DNA of 64,000 nt from Pseudofrankia inefficax. GTDB taxonomy: Bacteria; Actinomycetota; Actinomycetes; Frankiales; Frankiaceae. This document shows, one piece after another, positions 8,488 to 17,700 of the stretch. The stretch covers positions 930,001-994,000 of the forward strand of contig NC_014666.1 in NCBI RefSeq assembly GCF_000166135.1. Reading direction: 5' to 3'. Made by a program: the position numbers and the translations under genes. Each line of letters opens with the position of its first letter. Position 1 is the first letter of the stretch. The notes under the pieces were generated by a model that had not been told where the DNA came from, searched no databases, and saw only the letters and a program-made list of their open reading frames with translations.

Positions 8488-8553
8488 GAGGCCCTCCCCG
8501 TCGTGACGGGATCTCTCGCCGGCTGGTGTCGCGATCATCGAGCTGCCGAAGCA

Positions 8554-8585
8554 CGGCATACCCACGCGGAACCTCGGCATACCCA
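8554..8585 (-). promoter_or_regulatory. Tandem direct repeat upstream of the small acidic gene
   Basis: CGGCATACCCA occurs twice (8554-8564 and 8575-8585) at a 21-bp period, two helical turns, so a protein could bind both on one DNA face. It lies 67-98 bp upstream of the small gene's start. This is a candidate activator or repressor site with no known family assigned. Confidence 0.45.
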
Positions 8586-8633
8586 GGTCACGTTCGGCCT
8601 GAACGTGCCGTTTCACCGGGACGAGGCTGACGA

Positions 8634-9674
8634 TCAGGGCGCCGCCGACAGCGGCCCGAGCAGCGGGGTGAAAAGGTCGCCGTGGGCGGCGACCCGGTCG
8701 AGCACCTGGGTCGCGGTGAAGACGAGGTCCGCGGGCTCGCGCGCCGCGGCGACCTCGTCCCAGGTGACCGGCGTCGAGACGGTCGGCGCCGCCCGGGCCC
8801 GCAGCGAGTACACGGAGACCGTCGTCTTCGCCGGGTTGTTCTGCGACCAGTCCAGCAGCACCCGCCCTGGGCGCAGGTCCTTGCGCATGTTGGACACGAC
8901 GAGGTCCGGGTGGTCCCGGGCCAGCTTCTCGGCGACGACGTGCATCTCGTCGCGCACCTTCATGCTCTCGCGCCCGTCGTCGACCCTGCCGTAGACCTGG
9001 AGCCCCTTCGAGCCGCTGGTCTTGACGCACAGCGGCTCGGGCAGGACGTCGCGCAGCAGCAGCGCGACCCGGGCGCAGTCCAGCACGGTCGTCCCCGGGC
9101 CGGGGTCGAGGTCGGCGACCACGAGGTCCGGTAGCCGGGTGGAGACCCGCCACATCGGGGTGTGCATCTCGATCGCGGCCAGATTCGCCAGCCAGACCAG
9201 CGTCGGGCGTTCCTCGGCGACCAGGTAGTCGATCGTTCCCCGGTTCTTGCTGGAGCCGGGGGACGGCAGCGTCGCGGTGCGCACCCACTCCGGACGGTGT
9301 GACGGGGCGTTCTTGCTGAAGAAGCCCGCGGCGCCGACTCCCTCGGGGAAGCGGACGACGGTCAGGGGACGGTCGGTCAGGTGCGGCAGCAGGACCGAGG
9401 CGATCTCGGTGTAGTAGTGGATCACCTCGGCCTTGGTGGTGCCGGCCTCCGGGTAGAGCACCTTGTCGAGGTTGGTGACCTTGAGCCGGCGCCCGTCCAC
9501 CTCGACGGCTCCCGCCGCGGACTTCTTAGCCGCACCCCCGCCGGCAGTCGCCGCGCCCCCGCCGGCCGTCGCGGTGCCGCCGGCTCCCTTGGGGTCGCTC
9601 GCGGACTCGTCCTTGGTCCCGCGTGCGGACTTGTCGCTTGGTCCCGGTCCGCTCGCGCGGCTTGCCTCGCCCAT
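8634..9674 (-). CDS. LigD-type polymerase (primase/polymerase of non-homologous end joining)
   Basis: This is the archaeo-eukaryotic primase-polymerase domain of LigD as a stand-alone protein of ~346 residues. Visible marks are RPLTVVRFPEGV, the catalytic metal-binding DLDPGP (D-x-D), SGSKGLQVY and a C-terminal LLDWSQNN block. These enzymes add (ribo)nucleotides and bridge broken ends before ligation. The first ~70 residues are Ala/Gly/Lys-rich and disordered. ATG 9674 is preceded by GGGAGG at 6 nt; the frame extends further but is not coding-like. It diverges from the Ku gene, which fits a joint NHEJ role. No ATP-dependent ligase domain is in this protein or the window. Confidence 0.9.
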   Translation of the reverse strand: MGEASRASGPGPSDKSARGTKDESASDPKGAGGTATAGGGAATAGGGAAKKSAAGAVEVDGRRLKVTNLDKVLYPEAGTTKAEVIHYYTEIASVLLPHLTDRPLTVVRFPEGVGAAGFFSKNAPSHRPEWVRTATLPSPGSSKNRGTIDYLVAEERPTLVWLANLAAIEMHTPMWRVSTRLPDLVVADLDPGPGTTVLDCARVALLLRDVLPEPLCVKTSGSKGLQVYGRVDDGRESMKVRDEMHVVAEKLARDHPDLVVSNMRKDLRPGRVLLDWSQNNPAKTTVSVYSLRARAAPTVSTPVTWDEVAAAREPADLVFTATQVLDRVAAHGDLFTPLLGPLSAAP

Positions 9675-9940
9675 CCGCGCCTCCCGCGTACTGACCTCGC
9701 GTGGTGGTTGGTTGTGACGGCCAGCTGGCGGTTCCCACGTTCCCACGTCGGACCGGCCCGATCCACGGTCTGCCTCGCGATCCTTCGGGGCGTCCCGACG
9801 AATGGTCTACGCAGCGGCGATGAGTGGGACGGGTTGGCTGCGTCTACCCAAACAACCAATTCTCGTCCCTCTTCGCCGGTCAGGCGGACAGGACGCGCCG
9901 GGTGGCTCACGATGGGGTTGGAGCGACGTTAGGGGCGAAC

Positions 9941-10999
9941 ATGCGTTCGATCTGGAAGGGTGTGATCAGCTTCGGGCTCGTCTCGATCCCCGTGAAGCTG
10001 TACTCGGCCACGGAGGAGCGGGATGTCGCCTTTCACCAGGTCAGACGTTCCGACGGGTCCCGGATTCGCTACAAGCGGGTCGCGGCGGCCGACGGCGATG
10101 AGGTGCCGTACTCCGAGATCGCCAAGGGCTACGAGCTGCCGGACGGCGAGACGGTGGTGCTCACCGACGAGGACTTCGCGAACCTCCCGCTGTCGACGTC
10201 GCGGGCGATCGACGTGCTGGAGTTCGTGCCCCTGGACCAGGTCGACCCGATCTACTTCGCGAAGAGCTACTACCTGGAGCCGGACAAGACCGGCGCCAAG
10301 CCGTATGTCCTGCTGCGGGACGCGCTGGAGTCCTCCGGCCGGGTCGCGCTCGTGAAGATCGCGCTGCGCCAGCGCGAGCAGCTCGCGACGTTGCGGGTGC
10401 GTGACGGCGTCTTCGTGCTGGAGACCATGCTGTGGCCGGACGAGGTCCGCGCTCCCGACTTCGGGTTCCTCGACGAGGAGATCAAGGTCCGGCCGCAGGA
10501 GCTGGCGATGGCCAGCTCGCTGATCGAGACGCTGGCCGGCGACTTCGACCCGACGCGGTTCACCGACGAGTACCGCGCCGCGCTCACCGAGATGATCGAC
10601 GCCAAGATCGCCGGCCGGGAGATCGTGACGGCCCCGGCGGCGGAGGCGGCCGAGCCCGCCGGTGACCTGATGGCCGCGCTGCGCGCCAGCATCGAGGCGG
10701 CCAGGGCCGGGCGCCCAGGCGGCGCCGCCGCGGACGAGGCGGAGCCGACCGAGCCCGCGCAGGCGAAGAAGCGAGCGTCGCGGGCCCGGGCCGACCAGCC
10801 TGACGACGAGGGCCCGGCCGAGGACGCAGAGACGGACGCCGAGACCACGTCGGCGGCGGGGAAGGCGAAGCCCGGCGGCAGGAAGTCCCCACCGAAGAGC
10901 GCGCCCGCCAAGATCGCGCCGAAGACGGCCGCGAACGGCGCCAAGGCCCCCGCCTCGGCCAAGACGGCCGCCAAGACCCCGACCCGTCGCTCCGCCTGA
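9941..10999 (+). CDS. ku: DNA-end-binding protein Ku
   Basis: The start MRSIWKGVISFGLVSIPVKLYSATEE is the hallmark N-terminus of bacterial Ku. The Ku core runs to about residue 260; bacterial Ku homodimers ring DNA ends and recruit LigD. The ~90-residue extension is Ala/Lys/Pro-rich with repeated basic AK units, like the extended C-terminus of mycobacterial Ku that tethers DNA. ATG 9941 follows an AGGGG sequence; earlier in-frame codons (to 9824) are non-coding. The divergent LigD-polymerase gene lies 266 bp upstream, with promoters for both in between. Confidence 0.95.
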   Translation: MRSIWKGVISFGLVSIPVKLYSATEERDVAFHQVRRSDGSRIRYKRVAAADGDEVPYSEIAKGYELPDGETVVLTDEDFANLPLSTSRAIDVLEFVPLDQVDPIYFAKSYYLEPDKTGAKPYVLLRDALESSGRVALVKIALRQREQLATLRVRDGVFVLETMLWPDEVRAPDFGFLDEEIKVRPQELAMASSLIETLAGDFDPTRFTDEYRAALTEMIDAKIAGREIVTAPAAEAAEPAGDLMAALRASIEAARAGRPGGAAADEAEPTEPAQAKKRASRARADQPDDEGPAEDAETDAETTSAAGKAKPGGRKSPPKSAPAKIAPKTAANGAKAPASAKTAAKTPTRRSA

Positions 11000-11121
11000 C
11001 CTCGGCTGCAGCCGCCTCCGGTCTGATCTCCAGCGGTCGTCGGTGAGCTAGTCCGCTGGCCCGGCCGGCCCGGCTGGCCCACGACCGACCACCCCGGCGA
11101 GATCGCCGGCCGGGCCAGTCC

Positions 11122-11204
11122 GGCAAGATTGCCGTTTCAGCCCTCTCGTGGTTGCGAATCGTCCGCTCGGACGACCACGCCAGGGCGCAAACGGCAATCT
11201 TGCC
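11122..11204. repeat. Palindromic repeat family B, copy 2
   Basis: Perfect 16-bp arms, GGCAAGATTGCCGTTT (11122-11137) and its complement (11189-11204), with inner partial pairing (GCCCT/AGGGC and CGTGG/CCACG). The left half reads AGATTGCCGTTTCAGCCCTC, which matches the copy-1 half-site with a few changes. It lies ~120 bp after the Ku stop and ~210 bp before MoeZ, and could terminate Ku transcription. The other sequence of the 414-bp gap (11000-11413) shows no gene. Confidence 0.8.
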
Positions 11205-11413
11205 CGCTGCGCGCTCCGGCCCACCCGGCGGTCGGGAACATGTGACCGGCGGTGGGCGCTGCACCGGAGTGGATCGCCGGGCCCACGGGGTCGGCGGCCC
11301 GTTGCCCAGCGGTTTTGCCGGCCCGTGATCTCAGGACGGGCCAGCGGCCGTCAGACGTATGGCATCGTCGTGGGGACGCCTCAGCCGGCGATGCCGAACC
11401 GCAAGGAGCACGC

Positions 11414-12589
11414 GTGTCCCTTCCGCCTCTGGTGGCACCCGCCGACGGGCTATCCGTCGACGAGGTCCGCCGTTACTCCCGGCACCTCATCATTCCGGAT
11501 GTCGCGATGGACGGGCAGAAGCGCCTGAAGAACGCCAAGGTGCTGGCGGTCGGCGCGGGCGGCCTGGGATCTCCGACGCTCATGTACCTGGCCGCCGCCG
11601 GCGTCGGCACGCTCGGCATCGTCGAGTTCGACACGGTCGACGAGTCCAACCTCCAGCGCCAGATCATCCACGGCCAGTCCGACGTCGGCCGGTCCAAGGC
11701 CGAGTCCGCGCGGGACTCCGTCCTGGAGATCAACCCGTACGTCAACGTCGTGCTGCACGAGACCCGCCTCGACGTCGACAACGTCATGGAGATCTTCAGC
11801 CAGTACGACCTGATCGTCGACGGCACCGACAACTTCGCGACGCGTTACCTGGTCAATGACGCGGCGGTGCTGCTTGGCAAGCCCTACGTCTGGGGCTCGA
11901 TCTACCGCTTCGACGGCCAGGCCAGCGTCTTCTGGGCGGATCACGGGCCGTGCTACCGCTGCCTGTACCCGGAGCCGCCCCCGCCGGGCATGGTGCCGTC
12001 CTGCGCCGAGGGCGGCGTGCTCGGCGTGCTGTGCGCGTCGATCGGCTCGATCCAGGTTACGGAGGCCATCAAGCTGCTGACGGGCATCGGCGACCCGCTG
12101 GTCGGGCGGCTCATGGTCTACGACGCCCTGGAGATGAGCTACCGCACGATCAAGGTCCGCAAGGACCCTGAGTGCCCGCTCTGCGGCAAGAACCCGTCGA
12201 TCACCTCACTGCTCGAGGACTACGAGGCGTTCTGCGGCGTCGTCTCCGAGGAGGCGCAGCTGGCCGCGGCGGGCTCGACCATCACGGCCGGTGAGCTCAA
12301 GGACTGGATCGACGAGGGCACCGCGATCGAGCTGATCGACGTGCGTGAGCCCGCGGAGTGGGAGATCGTCCGGATTCCGGGCGCCAGGCTGATCCCGAAG
12401 GGGGATCTGCCGGCCCATCTCTCCGAGCTGCCGCAGGACAAGCGGGTCGTCGTCTACTGCAAGTCGGGCGTCCGGTCGGCGGATGCGCTGGCCACCCTGA
12501 AGAACGCCGGCTTCTCGTCGGCCGTGCACGTTCAGGGCGGCGTCACCGCGTGGGCGACCCAGGTCGACAAGTCCCTCCCCGTCTACTGA
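11414..12589 (+). CDS. moeZ: MoeZ: ThiF/MoeB adenylyltransferase-rhodanese fusion
   Basis: The N-terminal ~280 residues are an E1-like ThiF/MoeB domain: nucleotide motif GAGGLGSP, DGTDNFATRY, catalytic-type VPSCAEGGVLG, and a zinc site from CYRC and CPLC pairs. The C-terminal ~100 residues are a rhodanese domain with active-site loop CKSGVRS. MoeZ adenylates and then sulfurates the C-terminal glycine of ThiS/CysO/MoaD-type sulfur carriers, supplying sulfur for molybdopterin, thiamin, cysteine or thioamide metabolites. GTG 11414 is chosen from AAGGAG at 5-nt spacing. The downstream neighbour MoaE-type enzyme in this window (40583) is one pathway user. Confidence 0.95.
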   Translation: MSLPPLVAPADGLSVDEVRRYSRHLIIPDVAMDGQKRLKNAKVLAVGAGGLGSPTLMYLAAAGVGTLGIVEFDTVDESNLQRQIIHGQSDVGRSKAESARDSVLEINPYVNVVLHETRLDVDNVMEIFSQYDLIVDGTDNFATRYLVNDAAVLLGKPYVWGSIYRFDGQASVFWADHGPCYRCLYPEPPPPGMVPSCAEGGVLGVLCASIGSIQVTEAIKLLTGIGDPLVGRLMVYDALEMSYRTIKVRKDPECPLCGKNPSITSLLEDYEAFCGVVSEEAQLAAAGSTITAGELKDWIDEGTAIELIDVREPAEWEIVRIPGARLIPKGDLPAHLSELPQDKRVVVYCKSGVRSADALATLKNAGFSSAVHVQGGVTAWATQVDKSLPVY

Positions 12590-12600
12590 CCCCGCGTTTC

Positions 12601-12637
12601 CGAAAGGGGCCCCGGCATCTCGCCGGGGCTCCTTTCG
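12601..12637 (+). terminator. Intrinsic terminator of moeZ
   Basis: A 15-bp stem, CGAAAGGGGCCCCGG / CCGGGGCTCCTTTCG, with one G-U pair and a 7-nt loop, 12 nt after the moeZ stop. Confidence 0.85.
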
Positions 12638-12802
12638 CGTCTCCAGCCCCCTCGGCCCTGTCCCGGCGCGACCCCACACAGCGGTTCGCCCCGCCGGACG
12701 GGGCCTTCGTCCGGGGCGTGGGCCGGGCTCGGAGCGGGCGTTCGCCTAGGTGGGTGATGGCGCGTTCGGGAGCTGTCGGACGTCGCTGGCATGCTGACCG
12801 GT

Positions 12803-13285
12803 ATGAGCGAGCGCCGGGCAGATCGGCCTGAACGGGACCGGCACCGGTCGGACACGTACCGGTCGAGCGAGCCCGCGCCGGACCGGCGCCGGTCGGAACT
12901 GGCCGCGGTGAGAGCGCCTGCGAGCGTGTCGGCCGGGCTGGGCACCCGGGTGCGGGTGCACGAGGGCGGCCGGCCGGGGGAGTACGCGGTGGCGGTGCTC
13001 GACACGGTCGCGCGGATCCCGCCCGGCAAGGTGATGACCTACGGCGATGTGGCCGAGTACGTCGGCGGCGGTACCGGCCGCCACGTCGGCGCGGTGCTCG
13101 CCAGGTTCGGCTACCAGGAGGACGTTCCCTGGCACCGCGTCATCCGGTCCACGGGCGAGCCGAATCCCACCTCTCCCACCGAAGCGCTCGCACTGCTGAC
13201 CGCGGACGGCACCCCGCTGCGCCCCAACGGCGAACGCGTCGACCTCCAGGCGGCCCGTTGGGACGGCATGTCCACCAGCGAATGA
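12803..13285 (+). CDS. Alkyltransferase-like (ATL) DNA-repair protein
   Basis: The C-terminal ~95 residues are the DNA-binding domain of O6-alkylguanine-DNA alkyltransferases (VARIPPGKVMTYGDVAEYVG, then PWHRVIRSTG). In active methyltransferases the motif is PCHRV; here Trp replaces the acceptor Cys, so this is an ATL protein that recognises O6-alkylguanine and hands it to nucleotide excision repair. The N-terminal ~60 residues are Arg-rich and disordered. ATG 12803 is used; an in-frame start at 12791 is possible and neither has a strong Shine-Dalgarno. It corresponds to Mtb Rv3204. Confidence 0.88.
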   Translation: MSERRADRPERDRHRSDTYRSSEPAPDRRRSELAAVRAPASVSAGLGTRVRVHEGGRPGEYAVAVLDTVARIPPGKVMTYGDVAEYVGGGTGRHVGAVLARFGYQEDVPWHRVIRSTGEPNPTSPTEALALLTADGTPLRPNGERVDLQAARWDGMSTSE

Positions 13286-13829
13286 GCGCCAGGCTGAGTC
13301 CTACGTGGTGGTCGGACTCGGTCGGGCTTCGCGGCCATTAGGTAGGACTCGATCCAATGCCCCCTCCGGCAAGACTCGCCCGTTCCGGCCTCCCCTTGTC
13401 GGGAGGCCTGGCGGTTGCCCGGGTCCTACGCGGTGTGGCCCATCTCGCCCGCGGTCGGGCGGCAGGTAGGAATGGAGCCTGATCCGGGCCTTCTCCCGAA
13501 ACGGGCGCTGGGCGGTTCGGGGTCCGCCGCGCCTCCCGCCGATCTGCAGGTCGGACGGGGGTCCGGTTTCCATACCCGGTCGCGGATCTTCGGGGGAATC
13601 TGGCCGGCCCAGGAGGCAAGATCGCGAACCTGGTATGGATAAAAGGCGCATAGCGGGCGTGGGGCGACCGTTTCGATACCAGACTGGCGATCACCGCGGG
13701 TGAGCACGCCACCCAGGGCCGATGATCGCTGGTTTGGTATGGAAATCGGTGTGGAGCCGATCCGCGAGTAGCCCGACCGCATGCGTGCCGCGCAATCGAA
13801 GGCCTGTCGTGGATGGGAGCCGGCCGGGA
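13286..13829. other. 544-bp intergenic region holding the 186-bp element
   Basis: No gene is supported. It contains an inverted repeat GAGTCCTAC (13296-13304) / GTAGGACTC (13342-13350) just past the ATL stop, which may terminate that gene, and then the 186-bp dispersed element at 13565-13750. The area is locally less GC-rich, around TATGGATAAAAGG. Confidence 0.6.
13565..13750 (+). repeat. 186-bp dispersed two-palindrome element, copy A
   Basis: It consists of two imperfect palindromes. Unit alpha is GGTTTCCATACCCGGTCGCG with its partner AAGATCGCGAACCTGGTATG (13617-13636), followed by GATAAAAGG. Unit beta is TTTCGATACCAGACTGGCGA (13671-13690) with partner TGATCGCTGGTTTGGTATGG (13723-13742). 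A second copy lies in reverse orientation at 53136-53321. Conserved half-sites match position by position without any indel, while the spacers between them differ. No transposase or target duplication is visible. Confidence 0.85.
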
Positions 13830-14579
13830 TCAGCGGGCGGTGTAGCCGCCGTCGGCGAGGTAGACGCTGCCGGTCACGACCGAGGAACGGTCGGAGAGCA
13901 GGAACAGGACGACCTCGGCGACCTCGTCCACCGTGGCGAACCGCGCCATCGGGGCGAGCAGGGCCGCGCCGCGCATCTTGCGGCCTTCGCCCTGGCTGAG
14001 CATGGCCGTGTCGACGAAGCTGGGCGCCACAGCGTTGATCCGGACATTGCGGGTCGCGTACTCCAGGGCGGCGGTCTTGGTCAGCCCGATGACGCCGTGC
14101 TTGGCCGCGACGTAGGCCGCGGTGTCGGCGAAACCGACCAGACCGAGCACGGAGGCCATGTTCACGATCGAGCCGCCACCGGCCGCGAGCATCGCCGGGA
14201 GCTCGGCCCGCATGCAGTAGAAGACGCCGTTGAGGTTGGTCTCGACGACGCGGCGCCAGTCGTCGACGGGAATCTTCTCGATCGGGTGGCGGGGCAGCGA
14301 GATCCCGGCGTTGTTCACGGCCAGGTCCAGCTTCCCGAACGTCCGGACGGCCGCCGCGACGACGTCCGTGGCGGCGTCCGGGTCGGTCACGTCCAGCCCG
14401 AGCGCCAGCACCGGCGTGCCCGAGCTCGCGAGCTCGTCGGCCACGGCCTTGGCGGCGGCCTCGTCGACATCGGTGACGACCACGCGTGCGCCGGCCGCGG
14501 CCAGCTTGCGGGCGCACGCAGCGCCGATGCCGCCGCCCGCTCCGGTCACCAGTACGACCTTGTCCGCGCACTCTTCCAT
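13830..14579 (-). CDS. Short-chain dehydrogenase/reductase (SDR)
   Basis: A 249-residue classical SDR. The NAD(P)-binding TGAGGGIG is near the N-terminus, NNAG (~residue 90) stabilises the sheet, catalytic Ser lies in the NMASVLGLVG region, and the YVAAKHG motif supplies Tyr and Lys. An Asp after the second strand (VVVTDVDE) favours NAD over NADP. It probably oxidises or reduces a secondary alcohol or 3-oxoacyl group; the substrate is unknown. ATG 14579 gives the expected short leader before the Rossmann fold. It diverges from adnA. Confidence 0.9.
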   Translation of the reverse strand: MEECADKVVLVTGAGGGIGAACARKLAAAGARVVVTDVDEAAAKAVADELASSGTPVLALGLDVTDPDAATDVVAAAVRTFGKLDLAVNNAGISLPRHPIEKIPVDDWRRVVETNLNGVFYCMRAELPAMLAAGGGSIVNMASVLGLVGFADTAAYVAAKHGVIGLTKTAALEYATRNVRINAVAPSFVDTAMLSQGEGRKMRGAALLAPMARFATVDEVAEVVLFLLSDRSSVVTGSVYLADGGYTAR

Positions 14580-14702
14580 GCGCAGCAGACTCCCACAGTC
14601 ACCCGTTGCGATGTCCGGTCGGCCGTGCCACCTGCCCCGCCGCCCGACCTCGGCGGCCGAGGCGGTCGGAAAACTGTCGGTGGCCCGTGGTCTCCTTGAT
14701 TC

Positions 14703-17700
14703 GTGACCAGCTCGCCCAGCGCCGTCCAGCCGGCCCGGCCCGTCGTCCTGACGCGGCCGGTCGCCGGCGCGCGGGCGCCGCGCTACCGGCTCGACCGGTC
14801 CGCGCCGGCCCGCTGGCCAGGGCGTCCGGCGGCCCTGGACGACGCGCAGCGAGCGGTCGTGGAGCACCGGGGCGGGCCGCTGCTGGTGCTCGCCGGACCG
14901 GGCACGGGCAAGACCACGACGCTGGTGGAGGCGGTCGCCCGCCGCGTCGAGGCCGGGCAGGAGCTCGGGTCGATCCTCGTGCTCACGTTCAGCAGGCGGG
15001 CGGCGCGGGAGCTGTCCGAGCGGATCACGGCCCGGGTCGGTGCCGCGTTCGGTGGCCCGGTGGCTTGGACGTTCCACTCCTGGTGTTACGCCCAGCTTCG
15101 GGCCTATCCGATGGCGGGCGACCCGGCGCCCCGGCTGCTGACCGGGCCGGAGCGGTTCACCCGGCTGCGCGAGCTGATCGACGGCTCCCGCGAGCTCGGG
15201 CGGCCGGGCTGGCCCGCGCCGCTGGAGGTCTGCCTGCGGACCCGGGGGTTCGCCGAGGAGGTGGAGGCGCTGCTGGCCCGGGTCCGCGAGGTCGGGCTCG
15301 ACCCGGCGAGCCTCGAGGAGCTGGCCGCCCGCGCGCGCCGGCCTGACTGGGCCGCGCTCGCGCGGTTCTACACGGACTACCTGGACAACCTCGGCTACGA
15401 CGGCGCGCTGGACTACCCGGAGCTGGGCCACCGGGCGGCGCGCCTGGTCGAGGACCCGGAACGCGGTCAGCCGATTCGGGACCGGTACCGGGCGGTCTTC
15501 GTCGACGAGTACCAGGACACCGACCCGGCGCAGGAGCGGCTGCTCGCGGCGCTGACTGCCGGCGGCGGCGACCTGGTCGCCTTCGGTGACCCGGATCAGT
15601 CGATCTACGCGTTCCGCGGTGCGCGAGTGCGCGGCCTGCTCGACTTCCCCGCCAGGTTCCGCCGGGCCGACCGGTCACCCGCCGACGTGCTGGCGCTGGG
15701 GGTGTCGAGGCGGATGTCCCCGCCGGTGCTGGCCGCGAGCCGGGAGGTCGCCAGCCGGCTGCCGGTCTCCGGGCTGCCCGTGTGGGCTCTGCGGGCGCAT
15801 CGTCGGCTCGCTCCGGCGGAACCCGACCACGCCGGCGAGGTCGAGGCGCTGTCGTTCCCGTCGGAGGGCGCCGAGACGGAGGCGATCGCCGACCTGCTGC
15901 GCCGCGAGCACCTCACCCGGGCGGTGCCCTGGCACGAGATGGCAGTGCTGACCCGCTCGGCCGAGGCACTGCCCGCGGTCGCGCGGGCCCTCACCGCGGC
16001 CGGCGTGCCGGTCGACCTCGCCGGCGACGAGCCTCCGCTGGCCGAGCGGCCGGCCGCCGCGTTGCTGCTCACCGCGCTGCGCTGCGCCGACGACCCGGGT
16101 TCGCTGACCACGGCGGACGCCCGCTCGCTGCTGCTCTCCCCGCTCGGCGGCGCGGATCCGGCCGGCCTGCGTGCCCTCGGCCGCGCGCTGCGCGACCATG
16201 CCCGTTCCGCGCCCGGCGAAGCGGTCGCCGCCGCGGACGGCGCCGACTCCGACCAGGCTCCCGGTTCGTCGGTGGGCTGGCCGGCGGGGCTGGTGTCGTC
16301 GGCTGAGCTGATCCGGGACCTGGTCGCCGATCCGGGGTCGCTGCCAGGCCCGGTGCCCGCCGAGCTGGCCCGGCCGGCCGTCCAGGTGGGGAGCCTGCTG
16401 GCCCTGGTCGGGCGGCGGCTGCGGGCCGGCGTGACCCCGCAGGACGCGCTCTGGGCGCTGTGGGAGGGCACCGCCTGGCCGGCGCGGCTTCGCCGGGTGT
16501 CGGCGAGTGGCTACGGGGCCGCCCGGCGCGCCGCCGAGGCCGACCTGGACGCCGTCGTCGCCCTGTTCGACGCCGCCGGCCGGCTCGGCGAGCGGCGCGG
16601 GCCCGGCGGCGGCGCCCAAGGGCTGATCGCGGACCTGACCAGCCAGGACTTCGCCGCCGACGACCGGGCCGGCGCCGAGGTCCGCCCGGACGCGGTGCGG
16701 CTGCTCACCGCGCACCGCGCCAAGGGCCTCGAATGGGACGTCGTGGTGATCCGCGGCGTCCAGGACGGCGCCTGGCCGGACCTGCGCGCGCAGCATTCCC
16801 TGCTGGGCACCGAGCAGCTCGACGCACCCCAGCGCGGGGGTCTGCGCCCACCGGAGACCCCACGCGACCGTTGGGCCGAGGAACGCCGGCTGTTCTACGT
16901 CGCGGTGACGCGGGCTCGCCACCGGCTGGTCGTCACCGCCGTCGACGCGGTCGGCGCGGACGGCGCGCGGCGCAGCGAGCTCCTCGCCGAGCTTGGTGTC
17001 CGGATCACGTCCGGCGCGTCCTGGACGCCACGGCCGTTGACCCTGCCCAGCCTGGTCGCCACGCTGCGCCGGCTCGCCGCCGACCCCGGGGCGACCCCCG
17101 CGCTGCGCCAGGCCGCCCGCCGCCGGCTGGCGACGCTCGCGGCCGTCACCGACCATGCGGATCGGCCACTCGTCCTCTCGGCGCATCCCGACCGGTGGTG
17201 GGGTGCCCGCGACGAGACCGCCTCCGACGTGCCGGTGGCCGCGCCGACCGCGCCGATCCCGCTGTCCGGGTCGTCGCTGTCGAGCCTGCGGGACTGCTCG
17301 CTGCGCTGGTTCCTGGAGCACGAGGCGCACGCCGGCCAGCCGGCCACGACCGCGCAGAGCTTCGGCCGGGTCGTCCACGCGCTCGCCGACGAGGTCACCG
17401 CGGGGCGCACTCCCGCCGACCTCGCGGCCCTGGACGCCCGGCTGGACCTGGTCTGGCGGCAGCTCGCCTTCGAGGCGCAGTGGCGTTCGGACCAGGAGCG
17501 GACCGCCGCCCGCCAGGCGCTCGCCCGGTTCCTCGACTGGCACGCTGCCGAGCGTGGCCGGGCCGTATTGGGCTCCGAGGCGCGGTTCGGCATCGATCTG
17601 ACCGTCGACGGCCGTCCGGTCCGGCTGCGTGGCTCGATGGACCGGATCGAGCTTGACGACGGCGGCCAGGTGCACGTGGTCGACTTCAAGACGGGCCGGT

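Noticed and set aside
13565-13750. Insertion sequence or MITE
   Set aside because: No transposase, no terminal inverted repeat spanning the whole element and no target-site duplication visible. Internal palindromes and divergent spacers fit a structured element better.
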